In this document: positions 44,181 to 56,564 of the stretch, one piece after another
Position numbering within the stretch: the stretch's first letter is position 1
Layout of the letters: each line of letters opens with the position of its first letter
Source: Vitellaria paradoxa
Lineage: Eukaryota > Streptophyta > Magnoliopsida > Ericales > Sapotaceae
Length of the DNA: 64,000 bases
Direction: 5' to 3'
NCBI GenBank assembly: GCA_019916065.1
Contig: CM034238.1
Span: 3,374,199-3,438,198, forward strand
Made by a program: the position numbers and the translations under genes
The notes under the pieces: model-generated
Databases searched by the model: none
The model's input: only the letters and a program-made list of their open reading frames with translations
Told to the model about the DNA's origin: nothing

Positions 44181-47100
44181 CAAGCAGAAAGTGTTGTTTT
44201 AAATTTTTTCTCTGGCTAACATTAGAGTTTTGTTGTTAGCCACCAACATTGAATCCCCACCACACGATTTGAACAATTTCTGCCAAGACCACCCAAAAGC
44301 CAGCAAAAGAGTTTCTTTCATCTTCTCTTTTTTTCCCCCTATACTTGAACTACAAAGGTCATCAATTTAAACTAATATTTTTATTTTTATTTTTTGGAAT
44401 GTGATTCAAATGAAGAAAAATATCTTTGAGTTACTTGCTTAATATAATAATTATATTGAATATTAAATATTTAAAGATAAATTTATCAATATAATTAAAA
44501 TATTATAATAAAAATTCATTTATGGTAAAAACTTTTCAAAATTCAGATAACAATACCTGTCTACTTGTCAAAATTAAAAAATTTAGAAGACAATAGCTTG
44601 AGTTTCTTTCATTTTTCTTTTTTTTTTTTTGTTTTTTTTGGTTTTTTCCATATTTGAACTGTAAAGGTAAAATTTAGGGAAACTAACATTTTTACTTTTA
44701 TTTTTTTCTTGGAGTGCGGTTCAAATGACAAAATATCTTTGAATTACTGGTTTAAAATAATAATTATATTGAATGTTAAAATATTTAAAAACAAATTTAT
44801 CAATATAATTAAAATATTATAAAAGAATTCATTTACTGTAAAATTTTTCAAAATTCAACTAATAATGTCTGTTTACTTATCACAAAATTAAAAAATTCAA
44901 AAGGCAGTAACGTAAGTTTCTTTCATTTTTTCTTTACTTTATTTTTTTTCTCCATACTTGAATTGCAAACGCAAAATTTAGTGAATATAACATTTTTATT
45001 TTATTTTTTGTTGGAATGTGGTTCAAATAGTAATATATGTTTGAATTATTGGCTTAATATAATAATTATATTAAATGTTACAATATTTAAAAATAAAATT
45101 TATCAATACAATTAAAATATTATAACGAAATTTAATTATTGTAAATTTTTTTAAAATTTAGGTAACAATATTTGTCTATTTGCAAAAAAATTAAAAAATA
45201 ATAATTTATCAGTATAATTTAAATTTTTGTCAGCTAACATCAAATCAACGTTTTTATTTATTTATTTTTGTCAAAATGTGGATCAAATGACAAAAATATC
45301 TTGAGTTATTAGCTTGATATATTAATTATATTGAATATTAATATATTGAATATCACAATATTTAAAAATAAAATTTATTAATATAATTTAAAATATTATA
45401 ATAAAAATTCAACAATTGTAGAAATCAAAATATCTACCTATGTCTCTTTGAACCGCCATATAAAAATATTTTCTATTATAAAAAATAAATTATATTGATA
45501 AATTTTGTCATTTGAATCACATTCCAACAAAAATAAATAAATAAAAATATTAATTTAACTTAACTTTTTGCTTTGCAATTTAGGTAAGTTTTTTTTTTTA
45601 ATTATTGTAAAAATTAGACTATCTACATATGTCTCATTGAACCCATATAAATATACTTTCTATTTTAAGAAATAAATTATACCAATAAATTACTTTTCCA
45701 GATTTTTTGACAAGCAGACCAACAACTGCTACTTGAATTATTATAAAAATTTTAAAAATTAATAAAAATAATCATTAATATGCATGAATACTTGAATTAA
45801 TATGTAATTTTTAAAAACAATACGTGACTACTTTCTTATGATAAAAATGAAAATATTTTAATAAGTAAATCAATCTTAATTTTATTTAAAAGGTAAACAA
45901 TTGTAAATATAATTTAAAAAAATATACTTATAACACATGAATTATCTTTATATCATTAAAATTATCTTCATATTATAAAAGTTAAGAATAAATTATTTTT
46001 TGAAATTTTTAAAAAAAATTTATTGTAAAAAATGAAATTATATTGATAAATTATTATATTTTTAATTTTTTAACAAGTAGGTGGACATTCTTGCCTGAAT
46101 TTTGAAAAGTTTTACAATTAATGAATTTTTAATATAATATTTTAATTATATTGGTAATTTTTTAAATATTTTAATATTCAATATAATTATTATATTAAGC
46201 CAATAACTCAAAGGTATTTTTACCATTTGAACCATATTCTAACAGAAAAATAAATAAATAAATAAAACAAAACAAAACAAAAAAGAAAAGAAAAGAAATA
46301 TGAAAGAAACTCAAGTTGCTGCCGTTTGAATTTTTTAATTTTCTAACATGTGAACAGATATTGTTACCTAAATTTTGAAAAATTTACGATAAATGAATTT
46401 TTATTATACCATTTTAATTATATCGATAAATTTATTTTTTAATATTTCAAAAAAATAAAAAAAGAAAAAAAGAAAAGTGAAAGAAACTCTTACTGGTGAA
46501 AGATGATCAAATCATATGGTGGAGATTTAATGTCAGCGGCCGACAGCAAACTTTCAATGTCAATATAATTTATTTTTTACAATAGAAAATATTTTTATAT
46601 GGGTTTAATAAAACATATATAGGTAGTCTAATTTTTGCAATAATTGAAAAAAAAAAAAAAACTTACCTGAACGGCAAAGCAAAAAGTTAAGTAAAATTAA
46701 TATTTTTATTTATTTCTTTTTGTTGGAATGTAGTTCAAATGACAAAAGTTTTCAGTATAATTTATTTTTTATAATTGAAAATATTTTTATATGAATTCAA
46801 TGAAATATATGTTAATATTTTAATTTTTACAATAGTTGAATTTTTATTATAATATTTTAAATTATATTAATAAATTTTATTTTTAAATATTGTGATATTC
46901 GATATATTAATATTTAATATAATTAATATATCAAGCCAATAACTCAAAGATATTTTTGTCATTTGAACCACATTTTGATAAAAATAAATAAATAAAAATG
47001 TTGATTTGATGTTAGCTGGTAAAAAATTAAATTATATTGATAAATTATTATTTTTTAATTTTTTAACAAATAGACGGATATTGTTACTTGAATTTTAAAA

Positions 47101-47540
47101 AATGTACAATAAATGAATTTTTATTGTAATATTTTAATTGTATTGATAAATTTATTTTTAAATATTTTAACATTTAATATAATTATTATATTAAGTCAGA
47201 AACTCAAAGATATATTACCATTTGAACCACATTCCAACAAAAAATAAAAATAAAAATGTTATATTCACTTGATTTTACATTTGCAATTCCAGTACCGAAA
47301 AATAAAAACAAAAACAAAAAAAGGAGAAAAATGAAAGAAACTTAGGTTTCTGCCTTTTGAAATTTTTAATTTTTTGACAAGTAGGCAGATATTAATGCAG
47401 AGAGAAAGAGAAGAAAAAAATAAAATATATTTTTTCTTTGTTTGATTAGAAAAGAAAATAAGGAGAAAATGAAAACAAAAATCAACTTTTTCTTCTTCCT
47501 TTCTATTTCTTTTTTTTTTATATATTTTTACCTACCAATT
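44181..47540. repeat. Nested AT-rich inverted-repeat elements (duplicate)
   Basis: Duplicate of 6756-10130, differing mainly in homopolymer lengths. Ends beside the PTEN2 P-loop exon remnant. Confidence 0.6.
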
Positions 47541-48204
47541 CAGAAATCGAACTTACAAATTTAAGGCCGGAATGGCAAGGACAAGGCTAATGATTTCTAG
47601 CCTTCTACTATATTTGAAGGTGGGATTTTATAATATGTGGCACTAGGTGTTGGCAATGGGTATATTGAAAAGTTTTAGGGTAAATTACACCTAGACCCCC
47701 TAAACATTAAGGTAATTACACCTAGTATCCTTCAACATTTGAAATTGACAAATACCCCCTTATTTTGAAATGTTAGTAACCCTTAACCCCTTCTGTTAAG
47801 CTTCCGTTAGGTTTACAGTTAAAATGATGACATCACTAAAAAATTAGGTCTATAATTCCATTTTTACCCTTATTTGTGTGTTAGGGTTAGAGTTTTGAGG
47901 AGTGGTGGCTGAAGGTTGGGGTGCATAACTATGTATTTACACTCTATGTATATATATATATATGCACCCCAACTATGTATTTACACTCTATGTATATATA
48001 TATATATATAAGCAGATCCAGACACCATCACGGTTCTCTGCCCATGGTCGATTTCTTTCTCTCTCTCCTCTTCACCCACATAATTTTGTTGGGTTAAAAT
48101 CAAACAACTCCCAGAAAAACCCACAAATCCAATATATATATAATGATATATATGGCAAACTTTGTTGAAAGCCGTAGGTAATCTTTGTTTCTCTCAAACT
48201 AATT

Positions 48205-48322
48205 GCAAAACACAATCGATTGATTACTTTGGAGCACTGGAAAAGTTGCAGCCGATTGATTGCTTTGGAGCACTGGAAAAGTTGCAGCCGATTGATTGCT
48301 TTGGAGCACTGGAAAAGTTGCA
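48205..48322. repeat. Three tandem ~34-bp units in the duplicate Pack-MULE
   Basis: Units of gattgatt(a/g)ctttggagcac plus tggaaaagttgcagcc. They are more regular than in the 10.8-kb copy, which has an extra T in one unit and tgtagc in the last. Confidence 0.8.
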
Positions 48323-48352
48323 GCTTTCAAGGTTGCAACAAAGTTGCCTGCA

Positions 48353-48481
48353 ACTTTGCTTTGGATCCTCAGAGTAAAATCTTTCCTTGTACTCGACAGG
48401 CAACTCGAAGAATTCCTTTGCCACCATCAATGCTTCGCGCATTAATTCCTCCGACACCCCATGATTTGTCAAAGAACCCAC
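48353..48481 (-). pseudogene. Captured 2OG dioxygenase fragment (duplicate)
   Basis: Same 43 codons as at 10928-11056 (NHGVSEELMREALMVAKEFF). Here the reverse frame stays open through all three 34-bp units. Non-functional gene fragment inside the Pack-MULE. Confidence 0.75.
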
Positions 48482-48931
48482 GATTTCTCTTCTCTCTCTC
48501 TCTCTCTCTCTCTTCTCTTTACCAACAAAGTTGCAGCTTTCAAGGTAAATGCAAGGTCAATGCATTGGAGCCCTAAATTCGTGTGTTCTCTCCGGTGCCT
48601 CCAAATCCATCTATTTGCTAATGAGTCTGAGCCCTAAATTCGACATGTGTATACGGCCCTGAATAGTGTTGGAATTTCAACTTTTTGTGGGAGATTTACA
48701 GAGTTTGTAATCTCATGCTTCAATTGGTGGCCAAACAATTCCGGCATTCAACCAACACGTTGCCGGCTTCATTCCGGTGCCATCCTGATTGGATTTGGCC
48801 AAAAAAAAAAAAAATCCCAAACAGTCCCTCCTCACCTGTCCATCATTTTCCTAATTTTCCGGCGCATTTGCCATTCCTAGCAAACCCTTCTCCGGCTACT
48901 GTTCTATCTACTGGCGTAAATTGGGTAGATA

Positions 48932-48965
<34 letters not shown>

Positions 48966-51900
48966 AAGAGTTTATATATTTTACAGTAAAAAGAGAAAGA
49001 ATGGAAGATAATGTATTTTTGTAATTAATTAATTGAGTTATGGGTAAATTTGTCTTTACAAGAAAATTTTAACGGAGTTAGGGTTCAAAGTAACAGAAGG
49101 GGGTCAAGGGTTACCAACATTTCAAAATAAGGGGGTATTTATCAATTTCAAATGTTGAAGGGTACTAGGTGTAATTACCCTAATGTTTAGGGGGTCTATG
49201 TGTAATTTACCCAAAGTTTTATTATATCTTTTGGTTCCACCGCTATAGTCTTCTGAATGCCCTAGTGCATTTGCATCTGCCTGCAGTTATTTCCTACAGC
49301 TGAGGAATCCATTGATTACTACAACCAGAAAAGATGTACCGATGGAAAAGGGCTTGTGCTTCCAAGTCAGATTGTCAGTCGGTCTACTCTTTTGATCTTC
49401 CTTTAGAAGTTGCCTTTTATTTTATTTTACTTTTTGCTGAGCTTCTTTACTTCTTATCTGATGAGTGTATCTTCCCCCTGCTTTGACAGAGGTATGTCAA
49501 ATATTTCGAAAGAGTCCTAACATATTTCAATGGAGAAAACCAGCCTGGGCGAAGGTATATTTCTAGCTGGGAATGCCTCAAACATTTCTTTTCTTTTTCC
49601 ACTTTGAAAAACTATGTAGTGTCATGAGCATGACAGAAATTTCAATCTCAATGTTGGGGGTTTATCTTCAATTAGAAGACAGGTCTTCAATGGACTGAAA
49701 ATTGACTTTGTAGCCAACGCCTTGTTGGGATCTAATGCTTTGTTGACTTGAACTAAATTGCACTTGTGCAGATGCATGCTTAGGGGGTTCCCGCTTCACC
49801 GGCGCCCTTATTGGATTAGGCCCTCTATTACTGTCTCTGATCATAATGATATGCTTCTTTCTGTCACTGCCATTTGCAGCTAATGATTCTCCCATCTTAT
49901 GTTTGAATTTGGCTTATGATTCCTATTTTGTTAGATTTGTTTTAGTCTCTCTTAATTGCTTATGTTAAATTTGAGTGCCTTGCTAACACGGACCCAAATA
50001 CATTTGTGAAAATGGCTGACTTTGCAATATAATTATGTATAAAACTTTATTTTATGCATAATGCTGTATAAAATACCCTTTTGTCTTATATATATATATA
50101 TATATATAAGTAAATTAAATAGCCATTTTATCTTTAAAAAATGAAGTAATTAATTAAGTAATATGAAATTTAGGTGTGTCCTTGTAACGTAAGAGTTTGA
50201 TGCATCCAAATACTAACTGCAGATGACGCTCATGTACTTGTGTCCACGTACTGTAGTGGCCTAACTGGCATGCATATGCATATATTATATATAACTGATT
50301 TATCCTAGAACTTATGGTAAGTTGCCATGGTGATTCTCATTAGTCTTTCTCTCTTACCCATGTAATTGCCCTGGGTCCTGATTAGTTATATGGGTAGGAG
50401 AATAGCAGTATGCCTTCTTAGGTGACTTCAAGTGGGAAGGTTTCTTGCAATTTTTTTCTGATCGTCTTACTATGTATGGTAAAATTTGCTTGGAGGACCT
50501 CAATTTGGTTGTTTCCTTGCATTATGGAACACCAATTTACAATCTAATTAAGCAGTTGGGTGCCCTTTTTGTGAGATAGTTAATTTGAATTTTAATATCA
50601 TTTCAAATGTGCATACAGATGTGATTATATTTGAAACCTTTTATGGTCAAATGAAGAATTGATTCTCTTTTGGTTCTGTTGGAGCTATGGTGATATCTTA
50701 TCATTATTCCTGTAAACCTTTATCTCATCTTTTTCAAACTGAATAATTTAGGGTGTTCATAAACAATTGCTGCAAATATTCTTTTATTATATCTTCTTGA
50801 CATTCCTAATAGAATAGCCTGTATTTATATCCTTTTCTATATTAGCTTGATTTGTACCAGCTGAACATAATTTGACAGTGTTTGTATTATGATTGCAACG
50901 GTCAGTATATCTTGATTCCAGTTTACGGATCTTAATGCTTGGCATGGGTTTGCAACTTGTATGGACTTAAAAAACAATGTGATCTGTGCTTCAATCATCT
51001 AGAGAACCATTAATATGCTAAGAGCCATATCTATTGGTGATCCTTTCCTGACTTGCAGGTGTTCTGTTCTCCACAAAGAAGCATCCAAGAACCAAGGATC
51101 TGTCGGTAGGTCCGTTTGATAATAGTAGCAAACAAGCCACGGTTCTAGCATAGTGATGGCTTAGCTATAATATTCTGAACTTGTTTGTTGATGTATTCTT
51201 TCATCCATACATATATACGCAGCCTGAAGACTTTTGGTTCAGCGCCCCCAAAAAAAGGGATCATGGTTTTTGCTCTGCCTGGTGAGCCTGGTCTGACAGA
51301 GTTGGCTGGTGATTTCAAAGTTCATTTTCATGATCGCCAAGGAGATTTTTACTGGTAAGTATAACCCCCCTCCCTCCGTTTCCCCTACTCAAAACCTGAA
51401 AAAATAAAATAAAATAAAATATAAGCACCTAGCTTGTATACATTTCCATTTATGCTTTCTTAATTGTTCAATTTGTTGCTTCTGTTTTCTCTACAGCTGG
51501 TTAAACACAACAATGATCGAGAACAGAAAATTCTTAGCACGACTGATCTTGATGGGTTTGACAAGGTAACATCGCATTTTAACTCAAGGAAATGGATTGT
51601 CCACCCTGGCAATACCTTTAGGCTTCATTTTGACAACAAGGGATTTAAAATCAATAAATTTGATTTTAAATTATTAAAATATAAGAGTGCGTTAGGTTAC
51701 GTGTTATTACACGGAAGATCTGCCATTATTTCCTAAAATAATGGAGGCACAATTATACTGGATTGCAAATAATTCATGGTCCATCATGTTAAACCATTCA
51801 AAGCTACAATGAAATCCCTATATAAACTAACAAAATTATATTGAACAAGATTTACTTTCTTTCATATGTCTAATTGTTTTTAACGTGTCGTTGAATTTTA

Positions 51901-52594
51901 GCACATTTTTTAGCCATTTTCACTCTATTATCTGTGTGTAGAGGAAATTGCCGTCTCCTGGATTTCAAGTTGAGGTTGTGCTTGTGGACCATAATGGGAA
52001 TGTTCCAACAAGGCCTCACAGTGAACCGGCTCCTGATAAATCAGTTGCAAGTTCAGGTGTCACTCCTGCCCCTGTTGCTGGGGATGCTGCCACCACAAAC
52101 CCAAACAAAGATTCGGAAAGCAACGAGAAGGATGACGTGTTCTCTGATGGTGAGGCTGACGAAACAGGGTCTTCAAAAAGCAGACGACCAACAGCTTCTT
52201 CTGAAGCCAGAGGAACTGCCGATGCAAAGGCCTCCAATTCTGAAACTACGACTAAATCAAGCCAAGTAGCAAGTTTGACTCGCGAGGCTCAGCAAATTTC
52301 TCTGGGCGAAGCAAGTTCCGTGCAAAGCCATCCTACTAACGAGCCGAGAAGTGGTGCCACTGGGGCAGTTCCGCCTGGCATCGAGGTCCCTAACCCAATA
52401 GGAGAGGTAAGTGAATTCAAGGCAATGGCAGCTGATGCATCGGTTTTCACATTCGGGGACGAGGAAGACTATGAAAGTGATTGAAGGAAGGTCTTGCATT
52501 GATGGTTTGGACACAAGATCTGTATATCGATTCTGTAAGCTTATAGTGCCCACTTGTCTTCCAAAAATGACACTTTGATTCCATTAATTTTATT

Positions 52595-53208
52595 TTTAAA
52601 TGTTACAATATTTAAAAATAAAATTTATCAATACAATTTAAATATTATAACAAAATTTAATTATTGTAAATTGTTTTAAAATTTAGGTAACAATATTTAT
52701 CTATTTGCTATAAAATTAAAAAATAACAATTTATCAGCATAATTTAATTTTTTGTCAGCTAACATCAAATCAACATTTTTATTTATTTAATTTTGTCAAA
52801 ATATGACTCAAATGACAAAAATATCTTGAGTTATTAGCTTGATATATTAATTATATTGAATATTAATATATCGAATATCACAATATTTAAAATAAAATTT
52901 ATTAATATAATTTAAAATATTATAATAAAAATTCAACAATGGTAGAAATCAAAATATCTACATACGTCTCTTTGAACCCCCATATAAAAATATTTTCTAT
53001 TATAAAAAATAAATTATATTGATAAATTTTGTCATTTGAACCACATTCCAACAAAAATAAATAAATAAAATATTAATTTAACTTAACTTTTTGCTTTGCA
53101 ATTTAGGTAAGTTTTTTTTTTAATTATTGTAAAAATTAGGCTATCTACATATGTCTCATTGAACCCACATAAAGATGCTTTCTATTATAAGAAATAAATT
53201 ATATTTTA
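52595..53208. repeat. AT-rich element fragment after PTEN2 (duplicate)
   Basis: Duplicate of 15172-15785; no gene. Confidence 0.68.
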
Positions 53209-53407
53209 CAAATCTCAATAAAATTTTATAAATCTTAATAAATTTTGAAAATAATTTTGTAAAAAATTTTAAAAATTTGTCTTATTGTTATCTTTTCGTG
53301 GCCTATTAACTGCAATTTTAAACATGGAAGAAAAAAATTGTTAAATTATATATTAGTACAGGAAAAGTTGGACCACGAGGCACGAGATTCCTCCGCTAGG
53401 CTTGGGC

Positions 53408-54041
53408 CTATAGAAGAGCCACGGGCATAGTCGTCGACGTATTTCACGAGCTTGAATCGCCGGCAATCGATTATCTCCGTAGAGTCCGTGGGATGAGTCC
53501 TTCGATCTATCCAGTGGGGCCCATACCTAACTCGGACCGGGTCGGATCAGCGACCCGACTTGACCGAGTGGCTGGACTATCAGACCCCGTCTTGGGTGCT
53601 TTTTCTCTGCTTTCGGAGCCGGGGAGGGTTTGAAGAGGAACAAGTGAGAGAGAGCGAGAGGAGTGGAGCTTAGCGGTTTCCGGTTCTTGTGGTGTCTCCG
53701 GCAGCCTCTGGCGAAAGCAGTGGAGTTCCCCACGGATTACGCGGTGGAGGAGGTTCCGCCGGAAGGGTTTTAGATCGGACGGCGGGGAGGGGGAAGGTGG
53801 TGAGTAGGTGGGTCAGGCAGGTGGCGGTGCTGTCCCACGCGGCGGCGGGTGGTTTCGTTTCTCACCGTGGTGGAATTCAATCCTGGAGAGCTTGTGGCAC
53901 GGGGTTCCAATCGCGACCTGGCCAATATACGCGGAGCAACAGATGAATACGTTCCAAATGGTGAGAGAGTTGGACTTGGCGGCGGAGATTACGTTAGATT
54001 ACCGTCAAGACACAAGCGAAGGAGCTGTTGCAGTTCAGGTA
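53408..54041 (+). pseudogene. UGT71-like 3' fragment (short form, copy 6)
   Basis: Duplicate of 15985-16618 with the same TAG in EGF-stop, the same lost G and Cys-to-Arg change in the PSPG box, and the same truncation after AVAVQ. It has LDLAAEI where copy 2 has LELAAEI. Confidence 0.8.
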
Positions 54042-54222
54042 TAATTATAATAAATAGTTTCCTATGTGCTTTAGGAAATTGATCCACCTAAATCCAAATC
54101 GAAAGTATAATCATAATAAATAGTTTCCTATTTGCTTTAGGAAATTGATCCACCTAAATCCAAATCTAAAGTATAATCATAATAAATAGTTTCCTATTCC
54201 TATTTGTTTTAGGAAACTGATT
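54039..54222 (+). repeat. Three tandem 66-bp repeats in the CAF1 promoter (copy 6)
   Basis: Duplicate of the array at 16617-16800; TATA motif near 54226-54238. Confidence 0.85.
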
Positions 54223-54326
54223 CACTTTATATATTATACCCGTCCAGCCCTTGAAGCTCCCAAAAAAAAAATTTAAACAAATAGTGAATTTTGCTTTCGC
54301 AACGAGAAATAGAAACAAGAGCAAAG

Positions 54327-55235
54327 ATGGAGAAAGAATTGATGGTGATAAAGACAATATGGCGCAAAAATTTAGAATTTGAATTCTCTCAAATAGAATC
54401 CATGTTACTTTCGCACAATTTCATCGCTATTGATACAGAGTTTCCAGGATTTCTTCGCAACACGCCGAGGGATGCTTCTGAATCACAGCGATACGAGGAT
54501 TTGAAGTTCAACGTCGATCATTTGAAACTTATTCAACTAGGTTTGACGTTGTTCGACGACGAAGGCAATATCGGTGGGACATGGCAGATCAATTTCTGTG
54601 ATTTTGATGTAGATGTAGACCCTCTAAGATGCAAGGCAAGCAAGAGGTTCAATTTCGAGAAGAACAGAAAAGAAGGCGTTGATAGTGCAGTATTTGGAGA
54701 GAAATTCAAGCGAATGCTGTTGAGTCACAAAGGAATTAAGTGGGTGACGTTCCACGGATTATATGATTTGGGTTATCTAATTCGACTATTAATTCGAACA
54801 GAAATTCCTCATTCTCTGATGGAGTTCGTTGATATGGTGTGGACTCTGTTTGGTGGTGTTTATGATGTCAAATTCATGGCCAAGTATTGCCATGTAATCA
54901 TGGATGATGTGGATTTTATGGGGTTGGAAAGACTATCAAATATACTGAATGTTAAAAGAGTAGGAGAAGCCCACCAAGCTGGTTCTGATAGTCTCTTGAC
55001 TGCTGCTGTGTTCTTAAAGATGGTTAGGGTCTCTCGTTTGATAATTCCAAATTTTGAAGGGCTTATGTATGGAATCAATGTTAAGATAGAGTGTTGGTGG
55101 TCGTATCATCGAGGTCCTTTTCTTCATTCGCCACCATCAGTACTTTTGATAGCAGCACCGCCACAAATGCCTACTTGCTTTGCAGAACCAACACCTTGGT
55201 TACATGGCATTGCTTCCGCGTTCATTTGCCATTGA
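54327..55235 (+). CDS. CAF1/POP2-like poly(A) ribonuclease, intact (copy 6)
   Basis: A 302-residue intronless frame that appears identical in protein sequence to the 16905 copy. All DEDDh residues are present, as are the same 67-residue C-terminal extension, TATA box and upstream array. It would take part in poly(A) shortening. Coding identity with the 16.9-kb copy, while flanking microsatellites differ, points to very recent duplication, recent conversion, or one locus assembled twice. Confidence 0.88.
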   Translation: MEKELMVIKTIWRKNLEFEFSQIESMLLSHNFIAIDTEFPGFLRNTPRDASESQRYEDLKFNVDHLKLIQLGLTLFDDEGNIGGTWQINFCDFDVDVDPLRCKASKRFNFEKNRKEGVDSAVFGEKFKRMLLSHKGIKWVTFHGLYDLGYLIRLLIRTEIPHSLMEFVDMVWTLFGGVYDVKFMAKYCHVIMDDVDFMGLERLSNILNVKRVGEAHQAGSDSLLTAAVFLKMVRVSRLIIPNFEGLMYGINVKIECWWSYHRGPFLHSPPSVLLIAAPPQMPTCFAEPTPWLHGIASAFICH

Positions 55236-56564
55236 CATGGTATACATACAAATATATATATATATATATATATATAGGACCATTTGTGGAGTTTATAATT
55301 AGTCTTTATAGGTTTGTTTTGCTTTGGATACCCTTTTCAGGGTATAGTGTACGTTTGGTTGCATAAAAAAAATTGTAAATGAAATTTTTTGTGTCTTTAG
55401 TAAAATTTAAAATTTTTAGTAATTTTTAATAATTATTGATTGTTTAGTAAAAAGTTAAAGAAATTTTTTTTAGTAATTTTTTATTGTTTGGTAAAAATTT
55501 AAAGAAATTTCGGTAACTGCTACTCTGAAGCTTGCCAAACGGAAAGAGAACAAAAAAACATTCATACATATTACAAACACACACACAGAATTTCCAATTC
55601 CCATTCTGATTAACAAAAAAAATTGATACTCTTTTGTTTAACAAGGAAACGGGGTAAAGTCAGAGATGGAAATGTCAGAGAAACAAGAGATCGAACTATG
55701 AAAACAAGACACGTTCGCCAGTTTAAAGGGGAAAAGAAAAAGGACAGGCAAATGTTCTGAATCTCTATTTGTCTGAGTTCTGTTTACATCTCTAAACCAA
55801 TCCAAATCTCTTCCTTCTGAAACTATAAGTACCGAGAGAGAGAGAGACCAATTTGAAACTCTTCCTTCTGAAACTATAAGTACGTGGAGAGAGAGAGAGA
55901 GAGAGAGAGAGGGTTTAGTTTTTTTTTTTTAAGTTTTGGTTTTGATTGAATGTGGGGATTGGATCAGGGGCACGATAAAAGATAAGGGGAGTAAATATTT
56001 CTTGTATATTTTCATCCCTCTCCTTGTATATTACTTTTTATGGGAAATTTCTGTCATAATTTGTTAAGAAATTACTTGGTATAAAATATAATTTGGATAT
56101 ATAATAAGTTAAATTTAAATTTATAAAGTAAAGTACATAAAATATGGTAAAAATAACTTATAAAAATAAAAATTATTAATCAAAAGATATTAAGGTATAA
56201 AATTTTATTATTTATTATCAATATTATCACATTTTTTAAAATACTAATTTAAAATCTTTATACAAAAATATTCAAAAAAGTATGGGAACAGTAAAATTTA
56301 TATATTGTTTAACAAATGCGTAAAATTTTATTATTTATTAAAATTAATTATTTATAATAATTTATTTATTTAGCTACACAATTAGAAGTTGTCAAAAAAT
56401 ATTATTTTATTTTATTTTGAACATACCCTCTCGAAAAGATAGAGTTTTTGTCATAAAAAAAGCCAGCACCCTCCTTTTGTCTCGAGAAAAAAAAAAAAAA
56501 AAAGAACTGTCCAATCAACCTCTCCCAGCAATCCCACCCCTTCCCTTCTCAATGGAAGCGGACC
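55236..56564. other. CAF1 3' flank and AT-rich spacer, no gene
   Basis: Duplicate of 17814-19157 with a shorter (TA)n tract near 55256-55275 and shifted GA tract lengths. No gene seen. Confidence 0.62.

Larger units (their letters stand above)
47669..49221. mobile_element. Pack-MULE with 9-bp target duplication in a PTEN2 intron (copy 2)
   Basis: The element is 47678-49212 (1535 bp) with GGGTAAATTACAC and GTGTAATTTACCC ends, flanked by aaagtttta (47669-47677, 49213-49221). It is the duplicate of 10249-11789. Confidence 0.92.
47561..52484 (+). pseudogene. PTEN2: PTEN2-like phosphatase pseudogene, 3' part (copy 3)
   Basis: Exons: about 47563-47619, 49287-49373, 49490-49554, 49772-49848, 51059-51105, 51223-51354, 51497-51565 and 51942-52484. 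It shares every lesion of copy 1: the AT donor at 49849, the extra base in C5A7, and the missing A in the REN segment. The P-loop exon is about 20 bp longer than in copy 1. It reads YKFKAGMARTR where PTEN2 proteins have HCxAGxARTG, so the catalytic cysteine is Phe and the final Gly is Arg. Upstream sequence is AT-rich element, and the N-terminal half is missing. The last exon, encoding the end of C2 and the acidic tail, is open. Confidence 0.9.
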
